Positions 24,301-32,680 of a stretch of 64,000 bases of DNA are shown here, piece after piece; within the stretch, counting starts at the first letter, position 1; every line of letters starts with the position of its first letter. The position numbers and the translations under genes were made by a program. The notes beneath the pieces were generated by a model. The model did no database searches, had not been told where the DNA came from, and saw nothing but the letters and a program-made list of their open reading frames with translations. This DNA is from PALSA-612 sp035652235 (GTDB lineage Bacteria; Actinomycetota; Thermoleophilia; Gaiellales; Gaiellaceae), in contig DASREE010000048.1 in assembly GCA_035652235.1 (NCBI GenBank), forward strand, positions 1-64,000, given 5' to 3'.

Positions 24301-25247
24301 ATGAGCATGATCTTGCCGCCGTTCGCGGCGACGTCGGTCTCGAAGAAGGAGACGCGGTGCTCGTGGGCGACGCGCTGCACGCATCCGATGCAGGCCTCGA
24401 GCGCGTCGGCGACCGCCTCCGGCCCGTCCCGCTCGAGCAGCTCGTCCGTGCCCGTGAAGTGGACGAAGGCGGCCGTCATCGGCCGGTGCTCGGCCTCGCC
24501 GCCGCCGGCGAGGATGTGCTCGCGCACCTCGACGGGCAGGCAGGCGCCGAGGTCGATGCCGGACACGTCGCCGACGGGCGCAGCCCGCAGCGAGCCGACG
24601 TCAGGCGCCCGGCGCAGCAGCAGGCCCGGGCCCCGTTCGCCGCCGACGCACCCGGACGGGAGGGCGGCCGCCGTCCGCACGCCGATCGCGATCTCGCCCG
24701 CCTGCGCCGCCGCCTCGAGCTCGACCGTCCGCGTCGCGCCCGGGCCGGTGATCACGAGCTCCCGGTGCAGGTCGCCGACCAGGAAGACGTCGAAGGCGCC
24801 GCTGTGGATGCCGACCGACATGCGCAGCGTCACGCGCCCCGAGGACGTCTCCAGCCTGCCGACCGAGCGCAGCACGCGGCGCATCCCGAACGCGGCCCGG
24901 CAGGCGCGCGCCTCGTGCCCGTCGCCGTCGAACAGGAGCAGGACGGCGTCGCCGCCCCACTTGACCACGCCTGCCCCGAACTCGTACGCCTCCGACAGGA
25001 AGGCCGCGAAGCAGGCGTCGAGGAGGTCGTTCATCTCCTCCGCCCCCACCTTGCCCTTGCGCGACAGGCGCTCGGTCAGCTGCGTGAATCCGGAGATGTC
25101 GACGAACGCGAGCGACCCCTCCAGCCGCCTCGTGCGCGCGGCCGGCGTCTCGCGCAGCCAGTCGACGACGAGGCGGGGCACGTAGGGGGTGAGGCGATGC
25201 TCGTGACCCGCCGCGCGGCTCGGCCTGTCGGGGCGGGTCGCGGACAC
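21387..25247 (-). CDS. Tandem class III cyclase domains + AAA NTPase + TPR protein (soluble adenylyl cyclase-like)
   Basis: This 1286-residue cytoplasmic protein has cyclase homology domain 1 (about 45-190), cyclase domain 2 (about 255-430), an ATPase with Walker A GERGLGKS (471-478) and Walker B ALLVFEDAHWLDD, and TPR-like helices from about 800. Domain 1 keeps both metal aspartates (D50 in FVDISGFT, D100 in WGGDAV) but lacks the Asn/Arg pair. Domain 2 keeps Asn376 and Arg380 (GDAVNLAARL) but has H263 and K312 at the metal positions. GTG 25247 was chosen because the longer TTG start lies inside a promoter-like TTGACG-17-GATCCT. Confidence 0.85.
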   Translation of the reverse strand: MSATRPDRPSRAAGHEHRLTPYVPRLVVDWLRETPAARTRRLEGSLAFVDISGFTQLTERLSRKGKVGAEEMNDLLDACFAAFLSEAYEFGAGVVKWGGDAVLLLFDGDGHEARACRAAFGMRRVLRSVGRLETSSGRVTLRMSVGIHSGAFDVFLVGDLHRELVITGPGATRTVELEAAAQAGEIAIGVRTAAALPSGCVGGERGPGLLLRRAPDVGSLRAAPVGDVSGIDLGACLPVEVREHILAGGGEAEHRPMTAAFVHFTGTDELLERDGPEAVADALEACIGCVQRVAHEHRVSFFETDVAANGGKIMLMAGAPRSAGDDEERMLRAMRAILEAGGPLPLRIGVHRGRIFVGDFGPPYRRTYSVKGDAVNLAARLMARAEPGQLLTTADVLDRSPMRFELAALEPFRAKGKSALVQAFAVGAPTGVEAGRHREAPLVGREAELGALRAALARARDGHGGAVELVGERGLGKSRLVGELVRAAEPTRTIVVRCDEYETATPYFALAALLRSLLELPRDPVAAADTLHGEVEQAAPELRPWLPLLAAALGLRLPDTPETAALEERFRRERLEEAAVALVGSLLDGPALLVFEDAHWLDDASAEALGRLLPDLRRRPWLVVVTRRDQRTGFSLAEAAQPARLVLEPLAGDAALALLHAVTEEEPLPPHQAAALSERGAGNPLFLLELVAAARAAGAVDELPDSLEAVMMAHIDRLAAADRRVLRAAAVVGATCRLDLLEACLGGERLDGETLARLGEFLADDGDGRLRFRHALARDAAYEGLAYRRRRELHAVVGDTLQRLAGSRPEAEAEHLSLHYFHAQRFREAWEHSRTAAHSACEVYANAEAATFLERALASARHLRDVPAEEVARVWEALGDARRRLAEFDRAARAFRAARRTTGAGPVSAAQLMLKEAMVPYVVGRYPQALRWLTRALRALDGVDGEAARAQRARLHAWSGMVRLRQGKPVRAIAACRRALEEADEVAAARDAVAHACYLLDWAYAALGRLEEAVYSQTALAIYEQQGNLGGQGDVLNNRGVIAHMRGHWDESLAFYQRAQAAYERAGNVWAATFAQVNAAEILSDQGRLEEAEPLLRDALRVARASGSAARVADVSAYLGRVLARGGRFDEAQALLADAREQYVRDGNQSELLATDARIADSLVLRGEAEAALHVAEAALERAAASDGLFVLLAALERSRGCALFLLGRLDEAAEALATSLAEARSKGAAYEVALTLDALAALRARTGEPAGDLARERDGIFSRLGVVRTSPVPLPEPEPAAAPSR

Positions 25248-25257
25248 GTCCCCGGGC

Positions 25258-25286
25258 AGGATCGCGCCCCCGCGGGAGGACGTCAA
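25258..25286 (-). promoter_or_regulatory. Candidate promoter of the cyclase/TPR gene
   Basis: On the minus strand TTGACG (25281-25286) is followed by a 17-base spacer and GATCCT (25258-25263), ten bases before the GTG at 25247. The predicted leader would be only a few bases. It overlaps the alternative TTG start. Confidence 0.4.
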
Positions 25287-25341
25287 GCGCCGCCCCGCGG
25301 CGAGGTGGCCCAGCGGGGCCGGCCGTCCGGGAGGCCTCAGC

Positions 25342-26532
25342 TCAGCGGAACGCCGGCGTGCCGGTGACGGCGCCGCCGACGACGAGCGTGTGCACCTCGT
25401 GCGTCCCCTCGTAGGTGAGCACGGACTCGAGGTTGTTCATGTGCCGGATGACCGGGTACTCGAGCGTGATCCCGTTGCCACCGAGCACCGTCCGCGCGGC
25501 CCGGCACACGTCGAGCGCGCCGCGCACGTTGCCCATCTTGCCCAGGCTGACGTGCTCGGGCCGCAACGTGCCGGCGTCCTTCATGCGGCCGAGGTGCAGC
25601 GCGACGAGCAGGCCACGGTTCAGCTCGAGCGCCATCTCGGCGAGCTTCTGCTGGGTGAGCTGGTAGGTCGAGATCGGTCGCCCGAAGACGATCCGCTCCT
25701 TCGCGTACTCGAGCGCCGCCTCGTAGCAGGCGCGCCCGGCGCCGACCGCCCCCCAGACGATGCCGTAGCGCGCCTCGTTGAGGCAGGAGAGCGGCCCGCG
25801 CAGCGTCGTCGAGGCCGGGAGCATGTTCTCCTCGGGCACGTGCACGTCGTCGAGGACGAGCTCGGAGGTGACGGAGGCGCGCAGCGACAGCTTCTTGTGG
25901 ATCTCCGGCGCGCTGAAGCCGGGCGTACCCTTCTCGACGACGAAGCCGCGGATCTCGTCGTCGGACACGCGCGCCCAGACGACGGCCAGGTCGGCGATGG
26001 TGCCGTTCGTGATCCACATCTTCGAGCCGTTCAGCACCCAGTCGGAGCCGTCGCGCCGCGCCCGCGTACGCATCGACCCGGGGTCGGAGCCGGCGTCCGC
26101 TTCGGTCAGCCCGAAGCAGCCGATCAGCTCGCCCGTGTGCATGCGCGGGAGCCAGCGCTCCTTCTGCTCCTCGGAGCCCCAGCGCCAGATCGCGTACATG
26201 GCGAGCGAGCCCTGCACGGAGACGGCGCTGCGGATGCCGGAGTCGCCGGCCTCGAGCTCGAGGCAGGTGAGCCCGTAGGCGACCGCGCTCGCCCCGGGGA
26301 GCCCGTACCCGTCCAAGTGCATGCCGAAGAGGCCGAGCGCCGCCAGCTCGCCGAGCACCTCGCGCGGCAGCACGCCCCGCTCGAACCAGTCGCCCACCTC
26401 CGGCAGGACGCGGTCGCGCACGAACGTGCGCACGGTGTCGCGGATCGCGCGCTCCTCGTCGTCGAGCAGCGCGTCGACGGCGAGGAAGTCGAGGGGGTCG
26501 AGCGTCGGCAGGGTGGTGCTGTTCGCGCCCAT
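25342..26532 (-). CDS. gcdH: Glutaryl-CoA dehydrogenase
   Basis: This 396-residue FAD enzyme oxidises and decarboxylates glutaryl-CoA to crotonyl-CoA in lysine and tryptophan breakdown. Family blocks include CFGLTEADAGSDP (FAD/substrate), WITNGTIADLAVVWAR, EKGTPGFSAPEIHKKLSLRAS, ARYGIVWGAVGAG and the catalytic Glu in LTYEGTHEVH. The ARYGIVWG and SLRAS segments match GCDH more than short-chain acyl-CoA dehydrogenases. ATG 26532 has GGAGG upstream. It lies between the cyclase gene and an esterase, all on this strand, with gaps of 50-100 bases. Confidence 0.88.
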   Translation of the reverse strand: MGANSTTLPTLDPLDFLAVDALLDDEERAIRDTVRTFVRDRVLPEVGDWFERGVLPREVLGELAALGLFGMHLDGYGLPGASAVAYGLTCLELEAGDSGIRSAVSVQGSLAMYAIWRWGSEEQKERWLPRMHTGELIGCFGLTEADAGSDPGSMRTRARRDGSDWVLNGSKMWITNGTIADLAVVWARVSDDEIRGFVVEKGTPGFSAPEIHKKLSLRASVTSELVLDDVHVPEENMLPASTTLRGPLSCLNEARYGIVWGAVGAGRACYEAALEYAKERIVFGRPISTYQLTQQKLAEMALELNRGLLVALHLGRMKDAGTLRPEHVSLGKMGNVRGALDVCRAARTVLGGNGITLEYPVIRHMNNLESVLTYEGTHEVHTLVVGGAVTGTPAFR

Positions 26533-26633
26533 GCGAGGCGCCTCCGGGGTCGTCGAGGACAGTGCGGATCCTAACTGCCGCGCGCCCGGGCGCCGCCGGC
26601 GTGTCGAGCGCCGGCCTGGCCGGCGGGCTCGGG

Positions 26634-27512
26634 CTACGAGCCGGCGAGCCGGCCGAGATGGTGAAGCGCGAGCGCGAGCCAGTCGCCGGCGTGCGCCTGC
26701 CAGAGCGTCTGGTCGTGCCCGCCGGGATAGAGCCGGAACAGGTGCGGGACGCCCGCCAGGGTCAGCTCGCGGTCGAGCTCGACGTTCTCGCCGAGGAAGC
26801 GCCTGTCGCGCGTCCCCACGTAGAAGGCGAGGAAGGTCGGGTCGCGACGGAGCTCCCCGCGCAGGTCGCCGACGAGACGGTGGGCGCTCGCGCGCGCGTC
26901 CCGCTCCTGTGAGCCGAGGTCGAGAACGGTCTCGCCGGAGGGGTCGGTCGGGCGGAAGTAGCCGCTCCAGCTCTCGACGGCGCCGAAGGCGGCGAGGTGG
27001 TGCAGCGCGAGCAGGAAGGCGCCGTAGCCTCCCGCCGAGAGCCCGACGAGCACGCGCCCCCGGCGGCTGCGGATCGTCCGGTAGCGCGCATCGACCCAGG
27101 CGGGAAGCTCGCTGGCGATCGCCGTCTCCCAGTTGCGTCCCTCGCCCCAGTCCAGGTACTCGGGGTCGGGGTCGCCGTCGCGCGCCCCCTGCGGGGCGAC
27201 GACGATCGCCCGCAGGCCGAGGCGCTCGAGCGCCCGCGGCACGAAGCGGAAGCCGCGGAACGCCCCGACTGGGGCCGGGAGGCCGTGCAGGAAGTAGACG
27301 ACCGGGTAGCGCCGGCCGGGCTCGGAGGCGTAGCCGGGCGGAAGGTAAACGGCGAAGTGGAGCAGGCCGCGGAGGGCGGTCGAGCGGAGCACCCCCTCGC
27401 GCACGGCGCCGAGCAGGTCGCCGCCCGAGCTGCCGCCCACCTCCGTCCCGAGAGCGAGCGCCGCCGCGGCGAGCGCGAGGGGGAGCGCGGCGGCGAGCGG
27501 GCGCGGGCGCAC
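26634..27512 (-). CDS. Secreted alpha/beta-hydrolase esterase (esterase D/antigen 85-like)
   Basis: The 292-residue product has an N-terminal signal peptide (Ala/Leu-rich to about residue 23). The hydrolase core has VYLPPGYA, PVVYFLHGLP as oxyanion region, the nucleophile elbow GLSAGGYGA, Asp in YVGTRDRRF and the catalytic His in GGHDQTLW. It is a clear paralogue of the esterase at 29602, which shares YLPPGYA, RYRTIR, ESWSGY and GGHD. It reads away from the two-component system. The substrate may be a membrane lipid or acyl ester; this is inference. The start is GTG with a weak CATACT -10 close by. Confidence 0.83.
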   Translation of the reverse strand: MRPRPLAAALPLALAAAALALGTEVGGSSGGDLLGAVREGVLRSTALRGLLHFAVYLPPGYASEPGRRYPVVYFLHGLPAPVGAFRGFRFVPRALERLGLRAIVVAPQGARDGDPDPEYLDWGEGRNWETAIASELPAWVDARYRTIRSRRGRVLVGLSAGGYGAFLLALHHLAAFGAVESWSGYFRPTDPSGETVLDLGSQERDARASAHRLVGDLRGELRRDPTFLAFYVGTRDRRFLGENVELDRELTLAGVPHLFRLYPGGHDQTLWQAHAGDWLALALHHLGRLAGS

Positions 27513-27689
27513 GCTTCAGTATGGCGTCCCCTCCGCCGTCGGCTGGGCGGATCGATCGGACGAGCGGGAGGATGATCCCCATCCTCCCGCGGGCGTCCGC
27601 CGGTCGTTCGCGCGCTCGGCCGTTCTCAGGATGGCGGGCCGGCCCTAGGGCGGACACACTGGGCCGGAGCGAGGCGTACGATCATCCCC

Positions 27690-28337
27690 ATGTCCGACAG
27701 CCGCCGGAAGGTCCGTGTGGTCGTCGCAGACGATCATCCGCTGTACCGCGAGGGCGTCGTACGCGCGCTCACGGCGAGCGGCAGGGTCGAGGTGGTGGCC
27801 GAGGCGGAAGGGGGTCGCGAGGCGCTGGAGCGGATCCGCGAGCACGCCCCCGACGTCGCGCTCCTCGACTACAAGCTCCCCGATCTCGACGCCGTCTCGG
27901 TGGTGCACGCGGTCACCAGGGACGGGCTGGAGACGCGCGTGCTCCTCCTGTCCGCGTTCACCGACAGCGGGCTCGTGTACGAGGCGATGCAGACGGGCGC
28001 GGCGGGCTACCTGCCGAAGGAGGCCAAGCGCGACGACATCGTCGACGCCGTGCTCGCCTGCGCCCGCGGGGAGACGGTGCTGCCGCCCGAGCTCACCGCC
28101 GGCCTGGTGACGGAGATCCGCATGCGCCGCTCCTCCGACGCGCCCGCGCTCACCGTCCGCGAGCGCGAGATCCTCGTGCTGATCGCCTCCGGGCACAGCC
28201 TTCCCGAGATCGCGAAGCAGCTCCACCTCGGCCTGACGACGGTGAAGACGCACGTCCAGCACCTCTACGAGAAGCTCGGCGTATCCGACCGGGCCGCGGC
28301 CGTCGCGGAGGCGATGCGCAGGCGCCTGATCGAGTAA
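27690..28337 (+). CDS. NarL/FixJ-family response regulator
   Basis: The 215-residue transcription factor has a receiver domain (1-125) with the acidic pair in VADDHPLYREG, the phosphoacceptor Asp in ALLDYKLPD and the Lys in YLPKEAK, and a LuxR-type HTH at about 145-210 (LTVREREILVLIASG and TTVKTHVQHLYEKLGV). TACGAT (27677-27682) lies seven bases before the ATG, so the mRNA is probably leaderless. The histidine kinase follows four bases after the stop, forming one operon. Confidence 0.93.
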   Translation: MSDSRRKVRVVVADDHPLYREGVVRALTASGRVEVVAEAEGGREALERIREHAPDVALLDYKLPDLDAVSVVHAVTRDGLETRVLLLSAFTDSGLVYEAMQTGAAGYLPKEAKRDDIVDAVLACARGETVLPPELTAGLVTEIRMRRSSDAPALTVREREILVLIASGHSLPEIAKQLHLGLTTVKTHVQHLYEKLGVSDRAAAVAEAMRRRLIE

Positions 28338-28341
28338 CCGC

Positions 28342-29526
28342 GTGCGGCCGGCCGGCGCCAGCCCCTCGTCGCCGATCGCGGCCTCGGCGCTCGCGGAGGC
28401 CGAGCGCCGGGTCGCCTGGCTGCGCCTGCTGGCCGTGCCGCTGATCGTCGCGGCCGAGACGGTCCCGCACCCGAAGGAGGAGCGGACGGACTTCCTCGTC
28501 GCGTCGGCGATCGTGCTCGTGTACGCGATCGGCATGCTCTTCTGGGTGTACGTGCGGCCGGTGACGCCGCGCCTCGCCTTCCTCGGCACCGCCGCGGACG
28601 TGGGCGCGATCACGGCCCTCGCCGGGCTCTCCGGCGGCGCGTACTCGCAGGCGCGCCTCACCTACCTGCTCGTTCCGCTCGCCGTCGCCTTCCGCTTCCG
28701 GCCGGGCTGGACGGCGCTGGCGAGCTCGGTGACGGTGGTCGCGTACATCACGCTCGCGCTCGTGCACCCGGCGCACAAGCTGCCGCACGCGACGCGCTAC
28801 ATCGCCGTCCAGGCGAGCTACCTGCTCTGGATCGGGCTCGCCGCCGTGCTCCTGTCGGCCGTGCTCGAGCGCCGCACCCGCAGCGTGGCCGAGCTCGCCG
28901 AGGTCAGGCGCGGGCTGATCCACGACGCCATGAGCGCCGGCGAGCGCGAGCGGCGGGCACTCGCCGAGGGCCTGCACGACCACGCGATCCAGAACCTCCT
29001 CTCCGCCCGCCACGAGCTGGAGGAGGCGGCGGAGGCCGGCGGCCACCCGGCGCTGGCGCGGGCGGACCGCGCGCTCGAGCAGACGATCGCCGAGCTGCGC
29101 GAGGCGGTGTTCGAGCTCCATCCGTACGTGCTCGAGCAGGCAGGGCTGGACGCGGCGCTGCGCCCGGCGGCGGAGCGGGCCGCGCGCAGCGGCGGCTTCC
29201 GCGTCCACTTCGACCTCGACTACCCGATCCGCCATCCGAACGAGGTGCTGCTGTTCGGCGCGGCGCGCGAGCTGCTGTCGAACGCCGCGCGGCACTCGGG
29301 CGCGCGCAACGTCACCGTCGGCCTCCGGCGCCGAGACGGCACGATCGTGCTCGCCGTCGAGGACGACGGCTGCGGCTTCGACCCGGAGCTCCTGCCCCAG
29401 CGCCTCGCCGAGGGGCACATCGGCCTGCGCTCGCAGCGCGAGCGGGTCGAGAACGTCGGCGGCCGGCTGGAGATCCGCTCCTCTCCCGGCCGTGGCACGA
29501 GGGTGGAGATCCGGCTCCCCTGCTGA
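28342..29526 (+). CDS. Sensor histidine kinase, HisKA_3 type
   Basis: The 394-residue kinase has about five membrane helices (residues 20-180) with almost no extracytoplasmic domain, suggesting it senses something in or near the membrane. The dimerisation/phosphoacceptor helix has ERRALAEGLHDHAIQNL, with His as the phosphorylation site. The ATPase domain has the N box ELLSNAARHSGA and the G boxes VEDDGCGFD and GHIGLRSQRERV. The start is GTG, four bases after the response regulator. Target genes are not known; the neighbouring esterases and MprF-like enzyme are candidates. Confidence 0.92.
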   Translation: MRPAGASPSSPIAASALAEAERRVAWLRLLAVPLIVAAETVPHPKEERTDFLVASAIVLVYAIGMLFWVYVRPVTPRLAFLGTAADVGAITALAGLSGGAYSQARLTYLLVPLAVAFRFRPGWTALASSVTVVAYITLALVHPAHKLPHATRYIAVQASYLLWIGLAAVLLSAVLERRTRSVAELAEVRRGLIHDAMSAGERERRALAEGLHDHAIQNLLSARHELEEAAEAGGHPALARADRALEQTIAELREAVFELHPYVLEQAGLDAALRPAAERAARSGGFRVHFDLDYPIRHPNEVLLFGAARELLSNAARHSGARNVTVGLRRRDGTIVLAVEDDGCGFDPELLPQRLAEGHIGLRSQRERVENVGGRLEIRSSPGRGTRVEIRLPC

Positions 29527-29601
29527 GGCGGCGCGAGCGGGTCGCACCGTCATCCGAACGGACGATGGCGCCGGCGACCGCGCCGCGTCATCGTCATCGT
29601 C

Positions 29602-30597
29602 GTGACCTCCCTCGCCGCCACCGCGCTCGCCCGCCGCGTCGGCCGCCACCGGGTCGGCGTCTGGTCGGCGGCCGCCATCGTCGCCATCGTCGCCGTCTCG
29701 GCCGGGCTGATCGGCACCTACCGCTACCTGGACGGCTACTGGCTCTACCGCGGGTATCCGCCGCCCCGCGATCCCGCGTTCGTGACGGCGAGGGGGGTCC
29801 TCCAGCACCTCGAGGTGAGGAGCCCGGCGCTCGGCGGGCGGCTGCAGTCGGTCGACGTCTACCTGCCGCCCGGGTACGCCGAGCACCCGCACCGGCGCTA
29901 TCCGGTCTTCTACCTCCTGCACGGGTTCCCCGGCCGGCCCGCCGCCTTCTTCCAGACCGTGCGGATCGGCGTGGTCGAGGACATCCTGCTCGCGAGGCGG
30001 CGCGTCGCGCCGATGATCCTCGTCGCTCCCTTCGGCTCGACCGGCACCTTCACGGACAAGGAGTGGGCGAACGGCGTGCGGCCGCACGAGGCGTGGGAGA
30101 CGTTCGTGGCGCGCGACCTCGTGCGCGCCGTCGACCGCCGCTACCGGACGATCCGGGCAGGATGGGCACGGGCGCTCGGAGGGCTGTCGGAAGGGGGCTA
30201 CGGGGCGCTCGACATCGGCCTGCACCACCCGGGCGAGTTCGGGACGCTCGAGAGCTGGTCCGGGTACGAGCTCGCGGACGACATCGCCTCGATCTTCGGC
30301 AGGAAGCCGGCGCTGCTGCGCCGCAACAGCCCGCTGCTCGTGCTCCCGAAGGTGGCGGCGACGCTCCGCGCCGACCGCACGTTCGTCTGGTTCTACTCGG
30401 GTCGCCGCGACCAGCTGCTCGGCCAGAACGAACGCTTCGCGCGCGCGCTCGCCGCCGCCGGGATCCGCTCCCGCTTCGCGGCGCTGCGCGGCGGGCACGA
30501 CTGGTCGCTGTGGCGTGGCCACGCCGCGGCGGCGCTGCTCGCCGCGTCGGCCCACCTCCACCGTGCCACGCCGACCCACCTCCACGGTGGTGCGTAG
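29602..30597 (+). CDS. Membrane-anchored alpha/beta-hydrolase esterase
   Basis: This 331-residue protein has a single N-terminal membrane helix (about 20-42), then an extracellular esterase domain: VYLPPGYAEHPHRRYPV, YLLHGFPG, nucleophile GLSEGGYGA, Asp in YSGRRDQL and His in GGHDWSLW. It is a paralogue of the product at 26634-27512. Its 3' end overlaps the start of the MprF-like gene. That position suggests it could hydrolyse aminoacylated lipids made by the neighbour, as esterase partners of aminoacyl-phosphatidylglycerol synthases do in other bacteria; this is inference. Confidence 0.82.
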   Translation: MTSLAATALARRVGRHRVGVWSAAAIVAIVAVSAGLIGTYRYLDGYWLYRGYPPPRDPAFVTARGVLQHLEVRSPALGGRLQSVDVYLPPGYAEHPHRRYPVFYLLHGFPGRPAAFFQTVRIGVVEDILLARRRVAPMILVAPFGSTGTFTDKEWANGVRPHEAWETFVARDLVRAVDRRYRTIRAGWARALGGLSEGGYGALDIGLHHPGEFGTLESWSGYELADDIASIFGRKPALLRRNSPLLVLPKVAATLRADRTFVWFYSGRRDQLLGQNERFARALAAAGIRSRFAALRGGHDWSLWRGHAAAALLAASAHLHRATPTHLHGGA

Positions 30598-32680
30598 GGC
30601 GCTTCGCATCGGGGCGCTCGGCGCCGGGATCGTCGTCTCGCTCGCGCTCGTCGTCTCGGCGACCGGCATCCTGTACCTCCTGCACGGGCTGGCGCTCCCG
30701 GGGCCGGTCGTCCGCGACGCGCTGCCCCTCGACGAGCTGCCCAAGCACGACGCCGTCCCGCTGCTCCTCTTCGCCGGCGTGTGGGCCGCCGTCGGCCTGC
30801 TGCTCGGCGGCATCGCCCGGGCGCTGCGCGCCGAGCGGCTGACGGCGGCGTTCCTGCTCGGGCTCGGCGTCTGGTCGTGGACGTACGTCTCCGTCGGCGT
30901 CTCCCTGCTCGTCGTCCGCCAGATCCCCGCCAACGACGCATTCGAGGCGGCGGCGCACCTGCGCGCTGCCTACGTGCCGGCGGCGCTCGCGGCGCTCGGC
31001 GGCGCCGTCTGCGGGCGTACGCCGGTCGCGGCGAGGTCCCGGTCGCCGCTTCTCGTCGCCTGGCTCGTCGGCGTGACCGGCGCCGTCAGCGCGCTGGACG
31101 GGATCCTCCCGGCGTCGCCGCCGCCGCTGCTTGCGGAGCTGTCGCTGACCCGCGTGTCGCCGGTTGCGAGCGCCCTCGTCGCGCCGCTCGGGCTCGCGCT
31201 CGTCATCGCCGCGCGCGGGCTCGCCCGGCGCAAGCGGCGCGCGTACCACCTGGCACTGGGCCTGGTCGTCGCGCTCGCGATCCTGCACGAGCTGCACCGC
31301 TTCGACCTCCGCGCCGTCGCCGCCGCGCTCGTCGCCGTCCTGCTCGTCGCGCGCCGCCAGGACTTCCACGCGGCCGGCGACCCGCAGACGAGACCCCGTC
31401 TCCTGCTCCGCACCGGTCTCGTCCTCGTCGGCCTCTACCTGTACGGCGCGGTCGTCCTGTGGACGAACCGGATCGAGGCCGACCAGCCGTTCACGCTTCG
31501 CTTCGCGCTGCGCGAGACGAGCCGCGCCCTCGCCGGTCTCTCGCTCGGCGGCTCGTCGCACCTCGCGGACGGGTTCGGCGCCTGGTTCCCGATCTCCGTC
31601 TTCGTCGCCGGGCTGCTCGCGGCGGGCTGGCTGCTCCTCTCCTGGCTCGCCCCCTGGCGCCACCGCGTGGCGCAGCAGGCGCGGGAGCGCGAGCTCGCGC
31701 GCCGCCTCGTCGCCTCCTTCGGGACCGACACGCTCGCCCCGTTCGCGCTGCGCGCCGACAAGTCGTTCTTCTTCGGCGAGGACGAGCGAGCCTTCCTCGC
31801 CTACCGGGTCGTCGGCGGCGTCGCGATCGTGTCCGGCGACCCGATCGGCCGGCCGGAGGCCTTCGACGAGCTGGTCGGGCGCTTCGTCGCCTTCGCGCGG
31901 GAGCGCGACTGGCGCGTGGCCATCCTCGGCGCCTCGGAGCGGCACCTCGACCTCTACCGCGCGCACGGGCTCCACGCCCTCTACCACGGCGACGAGGCGG
32001 TGGTCGACGTCGGCTCCTTCTCGCTCGAGGGCCGCGCGATCCGCAAGGTGCGCCAGTCGGTCAGCCGCCTGCGCGCCGCCGGCTACACGTCCGAGGTGCT
32101 GCACCCGCGCTCGATCGGTCCGGAGCTGCGGGCCGAGCTCGAGGAGATCGCGCGTGCGTGGCGCGGCGCCGAGCCGACGCGCGGCTTCGCCATGGCGCTC
32201 GACGCGCTCTTCCGGCTCGAGGACGAGGACGCCGTGTTCGTCATCGGGCGCGCTCCCGACGGCTCGCCGATGGGCTTCCTCCACTTCGCGGTCGTCCGGC
32301 CGTCGCGGGCGCTCTCCCTCTCCTCGATGCCGAGGTTGCGGACGACGCCGAACGGCTTCAACGAGTGGCTCATCTGCGCGGCGGTCGAGTGGGCCCGCGA
32401 GCACGGCTTCGAGCGGCTGTCGCTCAACTTCGCGCCGTTCGCGGCGCTGCTCGCGCCCGAGGCGGAGCTGTCGCCGGTTCAGCGCGTGGAGCGCCGCGCG
32501 CTGATCGCCCTCAAAGGCCGCTTCCAGCTCGACAACCTGCTCCTCTTCAACCGCAAGTTCTTCCCGGCCTGGCAGCGCCGGTTCGTCGTCTACGAGCACC
32601 GCCGCGACCTGCCGCGCATCGGCCTCGCCGCGCTGGCCGCGGAGGCGTACCTGCCCTTCACCGGCAGGAGCCGCGCATGA
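30587..32680 (+). CDS. MprF-like phosphatidylglycerol lysyl/aminoacyl-transferase (DUF2156)
   Basis: The 697-residue product has about ten membrane helices in the first 370 residues, then a cytoplasmic GNAT-like transferase domain of the DUF2156 type. The transferase has FALRADKSFFFGEDERAFLAYRV, VSGDPIG, RKVRQSVSRLRAAGY, FVIGRAPDGSPMGF and GFNEWLICAAVEWA. It transfers an amino acid from aminoacyl-tRNA to a lipid head group, lowering surface charge. Adjacent GTG codons at 30587 and 30590 are the likely starts, overlapping the esterase stop; a longer ATG start (30515) would lie within the esterase gene. A short direct repeat of CCACCTCCAC spans the junction. Confidence 0.85.
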   Translation: MVRRALRIGALGAGIVVSLALVVSATGILYLLHGLALPGPVVRDALPLDELPKHDAVPLLLFAGVWAAVGLLLGGIARALRAERLTAAFLLGLGVWSWTYVSVGVSLLVVRQIPANDAFEAAAHLRAAYVPAALAALGGAVCGRTPVAARSRSPLLVAWLVGVTGAVSALDGILPASPPPLLAELSLTRVSPVASALVAPLGLALVIAARGLARRKRRAYHLALGLVVALAILHELHRFDLRAVAAALVAVLLVARRQDFHAAGDPQTRPRLLLRTGLVLVGLYLYGAVVLWTNRIEADQPFTLRFALRETSRALAGLSLGGSSHLADGFGAWFPISVFVAGLLAAGWLLLSWLAPWRHRVAQQARERELARRLVASFGTDTLAPFALRADKSFFFGEDERAFLAYRVVGGVAIVSGDPIGRPEAFDELVGRFVAFARERDWRVAILGASERHLDLYRAHGLHALYHGDEAVVDVGSFSLEGRAIRKVRQSVSRLRAAGYTSEVLHPRSIGPELRAELEEIARAWRGAEPTRGFAMALDALFRLEDEDAVFVIGRAPDGSPMGFLHFAVVRPSRALSLSSMPRLRTTPNGFNEWLICAAVEWAREHGFERLSLNFAPFAALLAPEAELSPVQRVERRALIALKGRFQLDNLLLFNRKFFPAWQRRFVVYEHRRDLPRIGLAALAAEAYLPFTGRSRA

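Noticed and set aside
18607..24384. A 1925-codon open frame on the minus strand
   Set aside because: It overlaps two genes with clear domain content in other frames and shows only low-complexity Arg/Ala/Gly sequence.
22000..25000. Possible CRISPR or tandem DNA repeats
   Set aside because: Apparent repetition comes from GC-rich codon use in TPR helices; no regular repeat-spacer spacing was found anywhere in the window.
18585..25367. A 2260-codon open frame on the plus strand
   Set aside because: It is an artefact of very high GC. It runs out of frame through the Ig-repeat gene and antisense to the cyclase/TPR gene, has no known domain, and is rich in Arg, Ala and Gly.
30515..30586. ATG start for the MprF-like gene at 30515
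   Set aside because: It would overlap the esterase coding sequence by more than 80 bases and adds a low-complexity duplicated RRPTSTV segment; GTG 30587 leads directly into the first membrane helix.
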